Below, one piece after another: positions 1-7,084 of a DNA stretch of 12,331 bases. Each line of letters starts with the position of its first letter. The stretch's first letter is position 1. The DNA comes from Blastococcus sp. (GTDB lineage Bacteria > Actinomycetota > Actinomycetes > Mycobacteriales > Geodermatophilaceae). The DNA lies in contig JAOPUS010000153.1 of assembly GCA_025963345.1 (NCBI GenBank), positions 1 through 12,331 on the forward strand. Reading direction: 5' to 3'. Made by a program: the position numbers and the translations under genes. A model generated the notes under the pieces. It saw nothing but the letters and a program-made list of their open reading frames with translations, was not told the DNA's origin and made no database searches.

Positions 1-3000
1 GGATCCGCTCGTCCACCTCGCGGACGACGGTGAGCAGGTCGCGCCGGGTGGACTTGAGGTCCTCGAGCTGGGTGGCGAGGAAGCCGTGCCGCTCCTCCAG
101 CGCCGCGAACTCCTCCAGTGCCAGCGGATTGACCTTGCCGAGGGTGGCGAGGTCGCGCTCGGCCTTGGCGGCGCGGCGCTCCTGGACGGCGCGGTCGTAG
201 GGCACCGGATCGGGCTCGGGTTCCCCCGCCGCCTCGGCCGCGGCGACCTGCTGGGGAGTGGGCGGCACCGGGGCGGCGGGCCCGTACTCGGCCAGCAGCG
301 TGGGCAGGTCGACGCCGTACTCCTCGGCCGCACGGACCTCGAGCGCCTCGATCCGGTACCGCTGCTCGGCGCGGGCGACCTCGTCGCGGTGCACCTCGTC
401 GGTCAGCCGGTCGAGATCCGCTGTCGCCGCGCGGACGCGAGCACGGACGTCGAGCAGTTCCGCCTCGAACGTGCTCCGAGCGGAAGCGAGGGCGTCCCGC
501 TCGGCCGCGGCACGGGAGAGCGACGAGCCGAGCGCGGCGAGCGCGGTCTCCGCGTCCGCGCGGACCGAGGCAGCCACGGCAGCCCCCCGTTCCCGGGCTA
601 CCCGGGCGAGAGCCGCCCGTTCCCGGGCAGCCCGCTCCTGCCGGGCCTGGCGGCGCAGGGACTCGGCCCGGCCGTGCAGGGCCCGGGCGCGTTCCTCGGC
701 GGTGCGGACGGCAAGCCGCGCCTCGGTCTCCCCCTGACGGGCCACGGCGACCTCGGCGCGGAGCCGGTCGCGCTCGGCGGTGGAGGGCTCCTCCTCGACC
801 GGCGCAGCCTCCGCGTCGGCCAGCCGCTGCTCGAGACCGGCCAGCGAGCTCTGCACCTGCTCGAGCGCCTGCTCGGCCCGCACCCGCGCGGCGAGGTGCC
901 GCTCGGCCTCGGACGCCGCGGACCGCGACGCGGCCCCCAGCTCGGCCAGCGCGGTGGCGACGACGGAACGCGAACGATCCGCCAACTGCCGAGCAGCAAG
1001 CGCGTCGTCGACCTCGGCCGAGCGCGAACGCGCAGCCCCACGAGCGTCGGCCAAGCGCTCCGCCAGCTCCGCCGCGTGTTCGCTGGCGGCCCGCAGCTCC
1101 TTCTCGGCCTCGTCGACCCGCGCCCGGACGACGAGGTTGGAGGGTGCCTCGCTCTGCCCGCCGACCGCCCAGTCGGCGCCGACCAGGTCGCCTGCGGCAG
1201 TGACCGCGCGGACCCGCGGGTGGGTGCCGACCAGGGCCACGGCGGCGTCGAGGTCCGCGACCACGGCCACCCGCTCCAGCGCCCGGGCCAGCGCGGGCTG
1301 CAGTTGCGCCGGCGCCTCGACCACGTCGAGTGCCCACCGGACGCCGTCCGGGAGCGACGGCCAGCCGTCCCGCGGAACCGGCGGGAGCCCGCCGGTCACC
1401 AGCAGGCCCACCCGGCCGCCGTCGGAGTCCTTGAGGTGGGCCAGCGCCGCTGCGGCCTCGACGACGCCGGAGACGACGACGGCCTCGGCCATGCCGCCCA
1501 GCGCGGCGGTGAGCGCGACCTCGTTCCCCGACTGCACGGTGAGCCGGTCGGCCACCGGCCCGAGGACGCCGGGCAGGCCCGCGCCGAGCACGGCAGCGGC
1601 GCCGTCGACGGGAGTGAGTCCCTGTGCGAGGGCGTCGCGGCGCGCCTGCCACGAGGCGCGGTCGCGCTCGGCCGCCCGCTCGGCCTCGGTCAGCTCGGTG
1701 ACCAGGCGGGCCGCGGCGGCGTGCGCGGCGACGGCGTCCTGGTGGGCGGCCACGAGGGCGACGTCGCCGTCGTCGGCGTCGTCGAGCTGCGCACGACGGT
1801 CGGCCAGACGCTCGGCGGCGACCTCGGCGCGGTCGCCAGCCTCGCCGGCCGCGAGCGCGAGGCGCTCGATCTCCGCCTGCCCGGCGGCCATCCGCGACCG
1901 CGCTGCGGCGACCTCGCCGGCGAGCCGGGCCAGACCCTCGCGGCGGTCGGCGAGTGCGCGCGCCGCGGCGACCCACGCGCGCTCGGCTTCGGCGAGCGCG
2001 GTCTCCAGTTCGGCGCGCTCGGAGACGACGCCGGCCAGGCGGCCGCGCTCGTTCTCCAGCCCCGTCGCGAGCTCGGCCTCGGTCGCGGCGACCCGGTCGG
2101 CCTCGGCGTCGAGCTGGTCGGGGTCGCGGCCGGGGGCGGCGGCCGGCGCGGCGGCGGCCAGGTGACGGTGCCGCTCGGCGGCCAGTTGGGCGACCCCGCG
2201 GAACCGCTCGGTCAGTGCCGAGAGCCGGTACCAGGTGTCGGAAGCACTCTGCAGGAGCGGCGCACTGGCCGAAAGCTCGGACTCCAGCGCCGATTCGCGC
2301 CGGGATGCCGTACCGAGGGTCGCCTCGACGAGGGCGCGCTTCTCCCGTGCTGCAGTCTCGTCGGCGACGTCCCGGTCGAGGGCGTCGCGCAGCTGCACCA
2401 GGTCGTCGGCCAGCAGGCGCAGCCGGGCGTCACGCAGGTCCGACTGCACTCCGGCGGCCCGGCGGGCGACCTCGGCCTGCTTGCCCAGCGGCGTGAGCTG
2501 GCGGCGCAGTTCCGTGGTGAGGTCGGCGAGGCGGTCGAGGTTGTGCGACATCCCCTCGAGCTTGCGGAGCGCCTTCTCCTTGCGCTTGCGGTGCTTGAGG
2601 ACGCCGGCAGCCTCCTCGATGAAGGCGCGGCGGTCCTCCGGGCGACCGGAGAGGACGGCGTCGAGCTGCCCCTGGCCGACGATGACGTGCATCTCGCGGC
2701 CGATGCCCGAGTCGCTGAGGAGTTCCTGGACGTCGAGCAGCCGGACCTTGTCGCCGTTGATCTCGTACTCGCTCTCACCGGAGCGGTACATGCGGCGGGT
2801 GATCGACACCTCGGTGTAGGCGATCGGCAGGGCGCCGTCGGCGTTGTCGATCGTGAGCGTCACCTCGGCCCGGCCGAGGGCGGGGCGGCCGGCCGTGCCG
2901 GCAAAGATGACGTCCTCCATCTTGCCGCCGCGCAGGCTCTTGGCGCCCTGCTCGCCGAGAACCCAGGCGATGGCGTCGACGACGTTGGATTTGCCCGACC

Positions 3001-3100
3001 CGTTGGGGCCGACGACGGCGGTGATCCCGGGCTCCAGCCGCAGCGTGGTGGCGGACGCGAAGGACTTGAAGCCCTTGAGCGTCAGGCTGGACAGGTGCAC
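1..3100 (-). CDS. smc: Chromosome segregation ATPase SMC, 5' portion (C-terminus beyond the window edge)
   Basis: SMC dimers with ScpA/ScpB organise and condense the chromosome by ATP-driven loop extrusion. The first 1033 codons are present. Residues 1-40 carry the N-terminal ABC half, with Walker A GPNGSGKS at 31-38. The conserved actinobacterial stretch GREMHVIVGQGQLD follows, then a basic HRKRKEKALRKL segment that starts the first coiled coil. A globular hinge spans about residues 495-645, and the second Ala/Glu/Arg-rich coil runs to the edge. The motif LGKVNPLALEEFAALEERH lies near the truncated end. The C-loop signature, Walker B and D-loop (roughly the last 150 residues) are missing only because the window stops. 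The GTG start is chosen because an in-frame TAG lies 15 nt upstream and the encoded VHLSSLTLKGFKSFA matches the family N-terminus. The large plus-strand frame across it is antisense shadow. Confidence 0.97.
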   Translation of the reverse strand, partial: MHLSSLTLKGFKSFASATTLRLEPGITAVVGPNGSGKSNVVDAIAWVLGEQGAKSLRGGKMEDVIFAGTAGRPALGRAEVTLTIDNADGALPIAYTEVSITRRMYRSGESEYEINGDKVRLLDVQELLSDSGIGREMHVIVGQGQLDAVLSGRPEDRRAFIEEAAGVLKHRKRKEKALRKLEGMSHNLDRLADLTTELRRQLTPLGKQAEVARRAAGVQSDLRDARLRLLADDLVQLRDALDRDVADETAAREKRALVEATLGTASRRESALESELSASAPLLQSASDTWYRLSALTERFRGVAQLAAERHRHLAAAAPAAAPGRDPDQLDAEADRVAATEAELATGLENERGRLAGVVSERAELETALAEAERAWVAAARALADRREGLARLAGEVAAARSRMAAGQAEIERLALAAGEAGDRAEVAAERLADRRAQLDDADDGDVALVAAHQDAVAAHAAAARLVTELTEAERAAERDRASWQARRDALAQGLTPVDGAAAVLGAGLPGVLGPVADRLTVQSGNEVALTAALGGMAEAVVVSGVVEAAAALAHLKDSDGGRVGLLVTGGLPPVPRDGWPSLPDGVRWALDVVEAPAQLQPALARALERVAVVADLDAAVALVGTHPRVRAVTAAGDLVGADWAVGGQSEAPSNLVVRARVDEAEKELRAASEHAAELAERLADARGAARSRSAEVDDALAARQLADRSRSVVATALAELGAASRSAASEAERHLAARVRAEQALEQVQSSLAGLEQRLADAEAAPVEEEPSTAERDRLRAEVAVARQGETEARLAVRTAEERARALHGRAESLRRQARQERAARERAALARVARERGAAVAASVRADAETALAALGSSLSRAAAERDALASARSTFEAELLDVRARVRAATADLDRLTDEVHRDEVARAEQRYRIEALEVRAAEEYGVDLPTLLAEYGPAAPVPPTPQQVAAAEAAGEPEPDPVPYDRAVQERRAAKAERDLATLGKVNPLALEEFAALEERHGFLATQLEDLKSTRRDLLTVVREVDERI

Positions 3101-3109
3101 AGAACAGGC

Positions 3110-3115
3110 ACCCTA
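3110..3115 (-). promoter_or_regulatory. Candidate -10 element just upstream of smc
   Basis: TAGGGT fits the actinobacterial TANNNT -10 pattern and ends nine bases before the smc GTG, so a transcript from it would have almost no leader. No convincing -35 is seen. The overlapping bases AGGG could instead be a weak Shine-Dalgarno, so the two readings compete. Confidence 0.25.
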
Positions 3116-3175
3116 GTAGAAGGACCCCGTCCCTCTCACCATTCGCAGGCTCATGGCGAGCCGCTGGACAGGGCC

Positions 3176-3367
3176 TCAGGCCAGCGCAGGCTCGGCGCTG
3201 TCGCGCGCCAGGGAGAGCAGTTCGTGGGCGATGGCCGCGTCACGCTGGGCGCGCAGGTCATCGAGCTCCCGCTCCAGCCGGCGCACTCTGGCCCGCAGGA
3301 CGGCGTTCTCCTCGGCTACTCGGAGCTCCGCGGGTGCGACGACGTGACCGAACAGGGCCTTGGCCAT
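3176..3367 (-). CDS. Small leucine-zipper protein, function unknown (63 aa)
   Basis: This is a 63-residue protein with no recognised catalytic domain. Its N-terminus MAKALFGHVV resembles small actinobacterial hypothetical proteins that begin MAKAL-GHV, which I recall only loosely. Residues V17, N21, L24, V28, L31, L35 and L38 lie on a regular 3-4 heptad spacing, giving a short parallel-type zipper with a buried Asn; a helical tail follows. No signal peptide, membrane segment or Cys pair is present. The ATG is preceded by GGAAAGG 11 nt upstream, and a promoter-like pair lies 70-100 nt upstream, so it looks like a real expressed gene. It sits between acyP and smc on the same strand, 75 nt before smc. 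A link to SMC or nucleoid function is suggested only by position. Confidence 0.75.
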   Translation of the reverse strand: MAKALFGHVVAPAELRVAEENAVLRARVRRLERELDDLRAQRDAAIAHELLSLARDSAEPALA

Positions 3368-3444
3368 GACTGCGGCGGCCTTTCCGACGAGGAGGGTGGG
3401 CCCGGCGCCCCGGAAAGCCGGTCGGCGCGAGCTGTGGTATCCCC

Positions 3445-3473
3445 AGGGTGACAGGCCAGGACACGCAGGTCAA
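3445..3473 (-). promoter_or_regulatory. Candidate sigma-A-type promoter for the 63-aa ORF (and possibly smc)
   Basis: TTGACC (3468-3473) is followed by a 17-base spacer and CACCCT (3445-3450). The -35 matches five of six bases of TTGACA; the -10 keeps the A at position 2 and T at position 6. Transcription would start near 3438, about 70 nt before the ATG. It lies in the 150-nt gap after acyP, the longest gap in the left half, which fits a new transcription unit. Confidence 0.4.
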
Positions 3474-3517
3474 CGCGAAGAATGCCTACTCACCGTGTCG
3501 GGGGGATGTCGCGTTCG

Positions 3518-3787
3518 TCACGCTGTGGTGAAACCCGTACTTCCCTGCGCCGGCTCGAAGTGACGGTCGACCCGCTGCACGGTGCCCGGCGCGCGCGGCC
3601 CGTCGAGCGCATCGAGCAGGGCGTCGACCGCTTCGGCCGGTCCCTCGACGACGACCTCGACCCGCCCGTCCGGGAGGTTGCGCGCCGAACCCCCGAGCCC
3701 CGCTGACGACGCGAGCTCGCGGACGAACCAGCGGTAGCCCACGCCCTGGACGCGGCCGGAGACGACGGCGACCGCGCGCCGGTTCAC
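3518..3787 (-). CDS. acyP: Acylphosphatase
   Basis: It hydrolyses carboxyl-phosphate bonds of small acyl phosphates in the cytoplasm. At 89 residues it has the usual length. The signature GRVQGVGYRWFV at 11-22 supplies the phosphate-binding loop and catalytic Arg19, and ARNLPDGRVEV supplies the second catalytic residue Asn37. The GTG start shares four bases (GTGA) with the stop of mutM, implying translational coupling as the last gene of the DUF177-rpmF-rnc-mutM-acyP unit. An in-frame GTG near 3831 would add 14 residues inside mutM, but these have no counterpart in the compact family fold. The open frame continues far upstream through mutM and that part is not coding. A 150-nt gap follows, so the unit probably ends here. 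Confidence 0.93.
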   Translation of the reverse strand: MNRRAVAVVSGRVQGVGYRWFVRELASSAGLGGSARNLPDGRVEVVVEGPAEAVDALLDALDGPRAPGTVQRVDRHFEPAQGSTGFTTA

Positions 3788-4674
3788 GGCCGACGCGTCC
3801 GGTTCGTCGAGATGCGGGGCCGTGGCTGACACTGCGGGCAGCTGTAGCTCGAGCGGTTCATGAACGACTCCCGTCGGATCGCCGTCCCGCACCGGGGGCA
3901 CGGCCGGTCGGCCTGGCCGTAGACGGCGAGGAAGCGGGAGAAGTAGCCGCTCTGCCCGTTCACGTCGACGTAGAGCGAGTCGAAGGATGTGCCGCCCTGC
4001 GCCAGCGCCTCCCCCAGGACGTCGCGGACGCCGTCCAGGAGGTCGGCCACCTGGCCGCGGGTGAGCTTGTCGGTGGGCCGGGTGCCGTGCAGGCGGGCGC
4101 GCCACAACGCCTCGTCGGCGTAGATGTTGCCGACCCCACCGATCAGCGTCTGGTCCAGCAGCGCCCGCTTGACCTCGGTGTGCCGACGGCGCAGTGCGGC
4201 GGTGAAGGCCGCCTCGTCGAACGAGGGGTCGAGTGGGTCGATCGCGATGTGCGCGAGCCGGGCCGGGATCTCCTCCCCCACCGACTCCTCCACGGCGAGG
4301 CCGCCGAAGGTCCGCTGGTCGACGAACCGCAGTTCCCGGCCGCCGTCGGTGAACGTGAAGCGGGCCCGCAGGTGGGTCTCGTCCGGGGCGGAGGGCTTCT
4401 CGACCAGCAGCTGGCCGCTCATCCCGAGGTGGGCGACCATGGCGCCGCCGGAGGCGGAACCGTCGGCCTCGACGATGGGCAGCCACAGGTACTTCCCACG
4501 CCGGCGGGCGTCGGTGAACGTGCGACCGGTCAGGGCGGCGACGAAGTGCTCGGCGCCCTCGAGATGCCGGCGGACGGCGCGCGGGTGGTGGACCTCGACG
4601 GTGGCGACCGTCCGGCCGGCGACCCACTGCTCCAGGCCCCGGCGAACGACCTCGACCTCAGGAAGCTCCGGCAT
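3784..4674 (-). CDS. mutM: Formamidopyrimidine-DNA glycosylase (Fpg/MutM)
   Basis: A bifunctional base-excision repair enzyme that removes 8-oxoguanine and formamidopyrimidines and nicks abasic sites. The N-terminus MPELPEVE gives catalytic Pro2 and Glu3 after Met removal. Lys61 in RRRGKYLWL is the conserved beta-hairpin lysine. The helix-two-turn-helix region QTLIGGVGNIYADEAL spans 175-190. The C-terminal zinc finger has Cys259, Cys262, Cys279 and Cys282 (C-x2-C-x16-C-x2-C) with the DNA-contacting Arg274 just before its second half. All key residues are present and 296 residues is normal, with a slightly long basic tail. The ATG starts four bases after the rnc stop, and its own stop overlaps the acyP start, so it is an interior operon gene. 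Confidence 0.97.
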   Translation of the reverse strand: MPELPEVEVVRRGLEQWVAGRTVATVEVHHPRAVRRHLEGAEHFVAALTGRTFTDARRRGKYLWLPIVEADGSASGGAMVAHLGMSGQLLVEKPSAPDETHLRARFTFTDGGRELRFVDQRTFGGLAVEESVGEEIPARLAHIAIDPLDPSFDEAAFTAALRRRHTEVKRALLDQTLIGGVGNIYADEALWRARLHGTRPTDKLTRGQVADLLDGVRDVLGEALAQGGTSFDSLYVDVNGQSGYFSRFLAVYGQADRPCPRCGTAIRRESFMNRSSYSCPQCQPRPRISTNRTRRP

Positions 4675-4678
4675 GGGC

Positions 4679-5458
4679 TCAGCTCTCGGGGTCGGCGTCC
4701 GTCAGCGCGCGCCAGGCGGTCTCCGCGGCCTCCTGCTCGGCGGCCTTCTTGGTCCTGCCCGACCCGCGGCCGTAGACGATGCCGGCGAGGACGACCGCCG
4801 CGGTGAAGGTCTTCGCGTGGTCGGGGCCGTCGTCCTCGACCAGGTAGCTGGGTGCGCCCAGGCCGCGGGCGGCCCCGAGCTCCTGGAGGCTGGTCTTCCA
4901 GTCCAGGCCGGCGCCGCGGGTGGCGGCCTCGACCAGCAGCGGGTCGAACAACCGGTGCACCAGCTGGGAGGCAGCGTCCAGGCCGCACCCCAGATGCACC
5001 GCACCGATCAGCGCCTCGAGCGCGTCGGCCAGGATCGAGTCCTTCTCACGGCCTCCGGTGGTCTCCTCGCCGCGGCCGAGAAGCAGGTGCGGTCCGATGC
5101 CGCCGTCGCCGAGATGGCGGGCCACCCCGGCCAGCGAGGTCATGTTGACCACTGAGGCACGCAGCTTGGCCAGCTGGCCCTCGGGGAGGGCCGGCTGGCT
5201 GCGATAGAGCTCGTCGGTCACGACCAGCCCGAGCACCGAGTCGCCGAGGAACTCCAGGCGCTCGTTGGTCGGCAGGCCGCCGTTCTCGTACGCGAAGGAC
5301 CGGTGGGTCAGCGCCAGCCCGAGCAGGCCGTCCGGCAGAGCGACGCCGAGGGCGTCGTTCAGCCAGGTCGCGGCCCGCTCGGCGTGCACCTCACCACCCG
5401 GGGTCCAGCCGTCAGCAGCGCTCCGTGAAGAGCGCGTGCCGGCGGCCGTCGTCCCCAC
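4679..5458 (-). CDS. rnc: Ribonuclease III
   Basis: A double-strand-specific endoribonuclease that processes rRNA precursors and structured mRNAs. The signature NERLEFLGDS lies at 65-74, with metal-site residues Glu66, Glu69 and Asp73. The second acidic pair is Asp145/Glu148 in ADALEALIGAVHL. A double-stranded-RNA-binding domain covers about 186-252, ending in the basic GRTKKAAEQEAA helix. The chosen GTG gives 259 residues and starts 17 nt after rpmF. An in-frame GTG at 5389 (236 residues) is also plausible, since the first 23 residues are low-complexity and neither site has a strong ribosome binding site. The frame extends upstream across rpmF, but that stretch is the rpmF shadow. Placement beside rpmF and DUF177 is the standard actinobacterial order. 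Confidence 0.95.
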   Translation of the reverse strand: MGTTAAGTRSSRSAADGWTPGGEVHAERAATWLNDALGVALPDGLLGLALTHRSFAYENGGLPTNERLEFLGDSVLGLVVTDELYRSQPALPEGQLAKLRASVVNMTSLAGVARHLGDGGIGPHLLLGRGEETTGGREKDSILADALEALIGAVHLGCGLDAASQLVHRLFDPLLVEAATRGAGLDWKTSLQELGAARGLGAPSYLVEDDGPDHAKTFTAAVVLAGIVYGRGSGRTKKAAEQEAAETAWRALTDADPES

Positions 5459-5475
5459 GATCGAAGGTCCCGCGA

Positions 5476-5655
5476 TCAGACGGAGAGGACCTGACGGCCG
5501 GCGTACTGGCCGCAGTTCGCGCACGCCTGGTGCGGGGGCTTCGGCTGACCGCAGGCGCGGTTGGGGCACGGCGACAGGGTCGGCGCGGTCGCCTTCCACA
5601 TCGCGCGGCGGGAACGGGTGTTGGAGCGGGAAGTCTTCCGCTTCGGGACAGCCAC
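5476..5655 (-). CDS. rpmF: 50S ribosomal protein L32
   Basis: A small structural protein of the large ribosomal subunit. The 59-residue product starts MAVPKRKTSRSNTRSRR, the canonical L32 basic N-terminal arm, and ends YAGRQVLSV. A zinc ribbon is present with Cys30, Cys35, Cys45 and Cys48. The first pair is spaced C-x4-C (CPNRAC), wider than the common C-x2-C; the second is CANC. The GTG start is preceded at seven bases by a strong GAGGAGA, the clearest Shine-Dalgarno in the window, which lies in the last codons of DUF177. Only two bases separate the DUF177 stop from this start. It is too short and too overlapped by the extended rnc frame to be prominent among open frames, but its identity is certain. 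Confidence 0.97.
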   Translation of the reverse strand: MAVPKRKTSRSNTRSRRAMWKATAPTLSPCPNRACGQPKPPHQACANCGQYAGRQVLSV

Positions 5656-5657
5656 GG

Positions 5658-6296
5658 TCAGTTCTCCTCAGTGGTGGGGATCTCGCCGGGGGAGCCCGGC
5701 GAGGAAGTCGAAGGGGTGCCGAACTTCTCGGCGAGCCCGGCCCATCGGGCGTCCACGATCTCGTGGTGGTGGTCGGCCGGGAGATCGTCCAGGCGCTGGC
5801 CGCAGTCGACGCACAGGCCGGCGCAGTCCTCGGAGCAGACCGGCGCCAAGGGCAGGTTCAGGACCACGGTGTCGCGCGCCAGCGGTTCGAGGTCGAGGAA
5901 GTCGCCGTCGATGCGGCGGACCTCGTCCTCCTCGCTGGTGGCCTCGGTGGTGCTGCCCTCGTAGGCGTAGAGCTCCTGCAGGTCGAGGTGCACGGTGGTC
6001 TCGATGGGCTCGAGGCAGCGGGCGCAGGAACCGGTCACGGGGGCGTCGAGATCACCGGTGACCAGCACGCCCTCCATCACCGACTCCAGCCGCAGGCGCA
6101 GGTGCACGTCGGCACCCGCAGGGACGCCAATGAGCTCCACCCGCCACTCGGGAGGCGCCGGCAGCGTGCGCTCGATCTCCTGCATGGAGCCCGCGCGACG
6201 GCCCAGTTCCCGGAGGTCGACGCGCCAGGGGTTGGCTCGGGGGCGCCGGACGTCCTGGGACGTGGCGCCTGAGCGGTTCGAGGCAGCAGCAGGCAT
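5658..6296 (-). CDS. DUF177/YceD family protein (probable 23S rRNA/ribosome accumulation factor)
   Basis: YceD-family proteins are almost always encoded directly before rpmF. Bacterial and plastid members have been linked to 23S rRNA accumulation, so a ribosome-assembly role is likely. The 212-residue protein shows the family start pattern NPWRVDLRELGRRAGSM at 22-38, a CARC pair (Cys91, Cys94) and a second cluster C-x3-C-x3-C-x2-C (Cys154, Cys158, Cys162, Cys165), which together could bind metal. The middle has an acidic loop (about 117-130), and the tail after 193 is Ser/Pro-rich and probably disordered. The ATG start has only a weak GAG upstream. It opens the second operon; the 131-nt gap before it carries a candidate promoter. 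Confidence 0.92.
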   Translation of the reverse strand: MPAAASNRSGATSQDVRRPRANPWRVDLRELGRRAGSMQEIERTLPAPPEWRVELIGVPAGADVHLRLRLESVMEGVLVTGDLDAPVTGSCARCLEPIETTVHLDLQELYAYEGSTTEATSEEDEVRRIDGDFLDLEPLARDTVVLNLPLAPVCSEDCAGLCVDCGQRLDDLPADHHHEIVDARWAGLAEKFGTPSTSSPGSPGEIPTTEEN

Positions 6297-6384
6297 GTCA
6301 GTACTCGCGGTAGGCAGTGGGGTGGAGGGCCGGCCGGAGCCACCCCCTGAAGAGCGGGGCCACCGGCGGTCGGACCAGGGGTCA

Positions 6385-6413
6385 AGAGTACCCGATCCCC
6401 TTCGGGGGGTCGT
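6385..6413 (-). promoter_or_regulatory. Candidate promoter for the DUF177-rpmF-rnc-mutM-acyP operon
   Basis: ACGACC (6408-6413) shares the GAC core of a -35 box and is followed 17 bases later by TACTCT (6385-6390), a TANNNT -10 element. The start would lie near 6378, leaving a leader of about 80 nt. An alternative -35, TTGACC at 6380-6385, has no acceptable -10 downstream. The spacer coincides with the hairpin at 6393-6412. Confidence 0.33.
6393..6412. terminator. GC-rich hairpin with UUCG loop after the SepIVA-like gene
   Basis: An 8-bp inverted repeat (CGATCCCC / GGGGGTCG) closes on TTCG in plus sense, giving the very stable C(UUCG)G loop with one G-T pair. In minus sense, the direction of the flanking genes, the loop is CGAA and the G-T pair becomes an A-C mismatch, so the stem is a little weaker. 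There is no T-run, as is common for actinobacterial terminators. It lies 16 bases past the upstream gene's stop. Confidence 0.4.
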
Positions 6414-6427
6414 CGGCAGCGAGGGGG

Positions 6428-7084
6428 TCAGGGCTCGCGCAGTGTCGTGCGTGCCTTCTCGACGGAATGGAGCATCCGCTCCAGCGTCGTCCCGAAGTCC
6501 GCGAGCCGGCTGTCGACGTACTGGTCGACCTCGGCGCGCATCCGGGCGACGTCCGAGGCGGTCTGGGCGCCCAGCTCGTCGGCGCGTGAGACGGCGCCGC
6601 GGTAGACCTCGGTCTCGGTGATCAGCCGCTCGTGCTCGGCCAGCGCCTCGGCGATCAGCGATGCGCGGTGGGTGCGGCCCTCCTCGATCAGTCGCTCGGC
6701 CTCTGCCTCGGCGTCGGCGAGCAGTTCCTCGGCCTCGGCCTGGGCGCGGGTGAGCAGCTCGTCACGCTGGCGGCGGGCGGTGCCCAGGAGCTCCTCGCGC
6801 TGGCGCCGCGCGGAGGACAGCAGCTGCTCGCTCTCCCCGCGCGTGCGGCCGGTGAGCCGCTCGGCCTCCGCCTGGGCCTGCTGAAGGATCTCGGTGCGCT
6901 GCTCGACGATCGCGCCGGCGGCCTGGACGTCCTCGGGCAGGGACTCGCGAAGGTCGTCGAGCAGGTCGAGCAGGTGGTCGCGAGGGACCATGCAGGAGCC
7001 CGACATCGGCACGCTGCGGGCGTTCTCGATGACCGTCGTCAGCTCGTCGACGGTCTCGTAGAGCCGGTAGACCACCTCGGTCAT
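6428..7084 (-). CDS. sepIVA: SepIVA/DivIVA-like coiled-coil cell division protein
   Basis: This is the actinobacterial relative of mycobacterial SepIVA (Rv2927c family), a DivIVA-like septation factor also linked to polar envelope growth. It is often mis-annotated as an ATP synthase b-subunit-like protein. The N-terminal 50 residues match the family closely: VYRLYETVDEL, then ENARSVPMSGSCMVPRDHLLDLLDDLRE with the VPM...C.VPR pattern. Residues 58-156 are nine uninterrupted 11-residue repeats of an extended helix, and a C-terminal helix (about 178-215) follows with DVARMRAEVDQYVDSRLADF. There is no membrane segment. The ATG overlaps the coaD stop in ATGA and has GGGGGAG five bases upstream. The product is 218 residues, shorter than the roughly 245 of mycobacteria. 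The function is inferred from homology. Confidence 0.9.
   Translation of the reverse strand: MTEVVYRLYETVDELTTVIENARSVPMSGSCMVPRDHLLDLLDDLRESLPEDVQAAGAIVEQRTEILQQAQAEAERLTGRTRGESEQLLSSARRQREELLGTARRQRDELLTRAQAEAEELLADAEAEAERLIEEGRTHRASLIAEALAEHERLITETEVYRGAVSRADELGAQTASDVARMRAEVDQYVDSRLADFGTTLERMLHSVEKARTTLREP

Noticed and set aside
1..6. GGATCC (BamHI site) exactly at the window start, suggesting a cloned fragment end
   Set aside because: Other GGATCC sites occur inside the window near 7555 and 11990, and the right edge is not such a site, so the window is not a complete BamHI fragment.
86..3451. Plus-strand open frame of 1121 codons across smc
   Set aside because: It is antisense to a clearly recognised SMC, has no domain, and its composition (Gly/Arg/Leu/Val-rich) is what the reverse strand of GC-rich coiled-coil codons gives.
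3788..4627. Upstream extension of the acylphosphatase frame to a 369-codon protein
   Set aside because: The extra part overlaps mutM completely and is Arg/Pro-rich shadow; acylphosphatase homology begins at the GTG that overlaps the mutM stop.
5459..5599. Longer N-terminus for RNase III starting at 5599
   Set aside because: It would overlap most of rpmF in another frame and adds residues with no RNase III counterpart.
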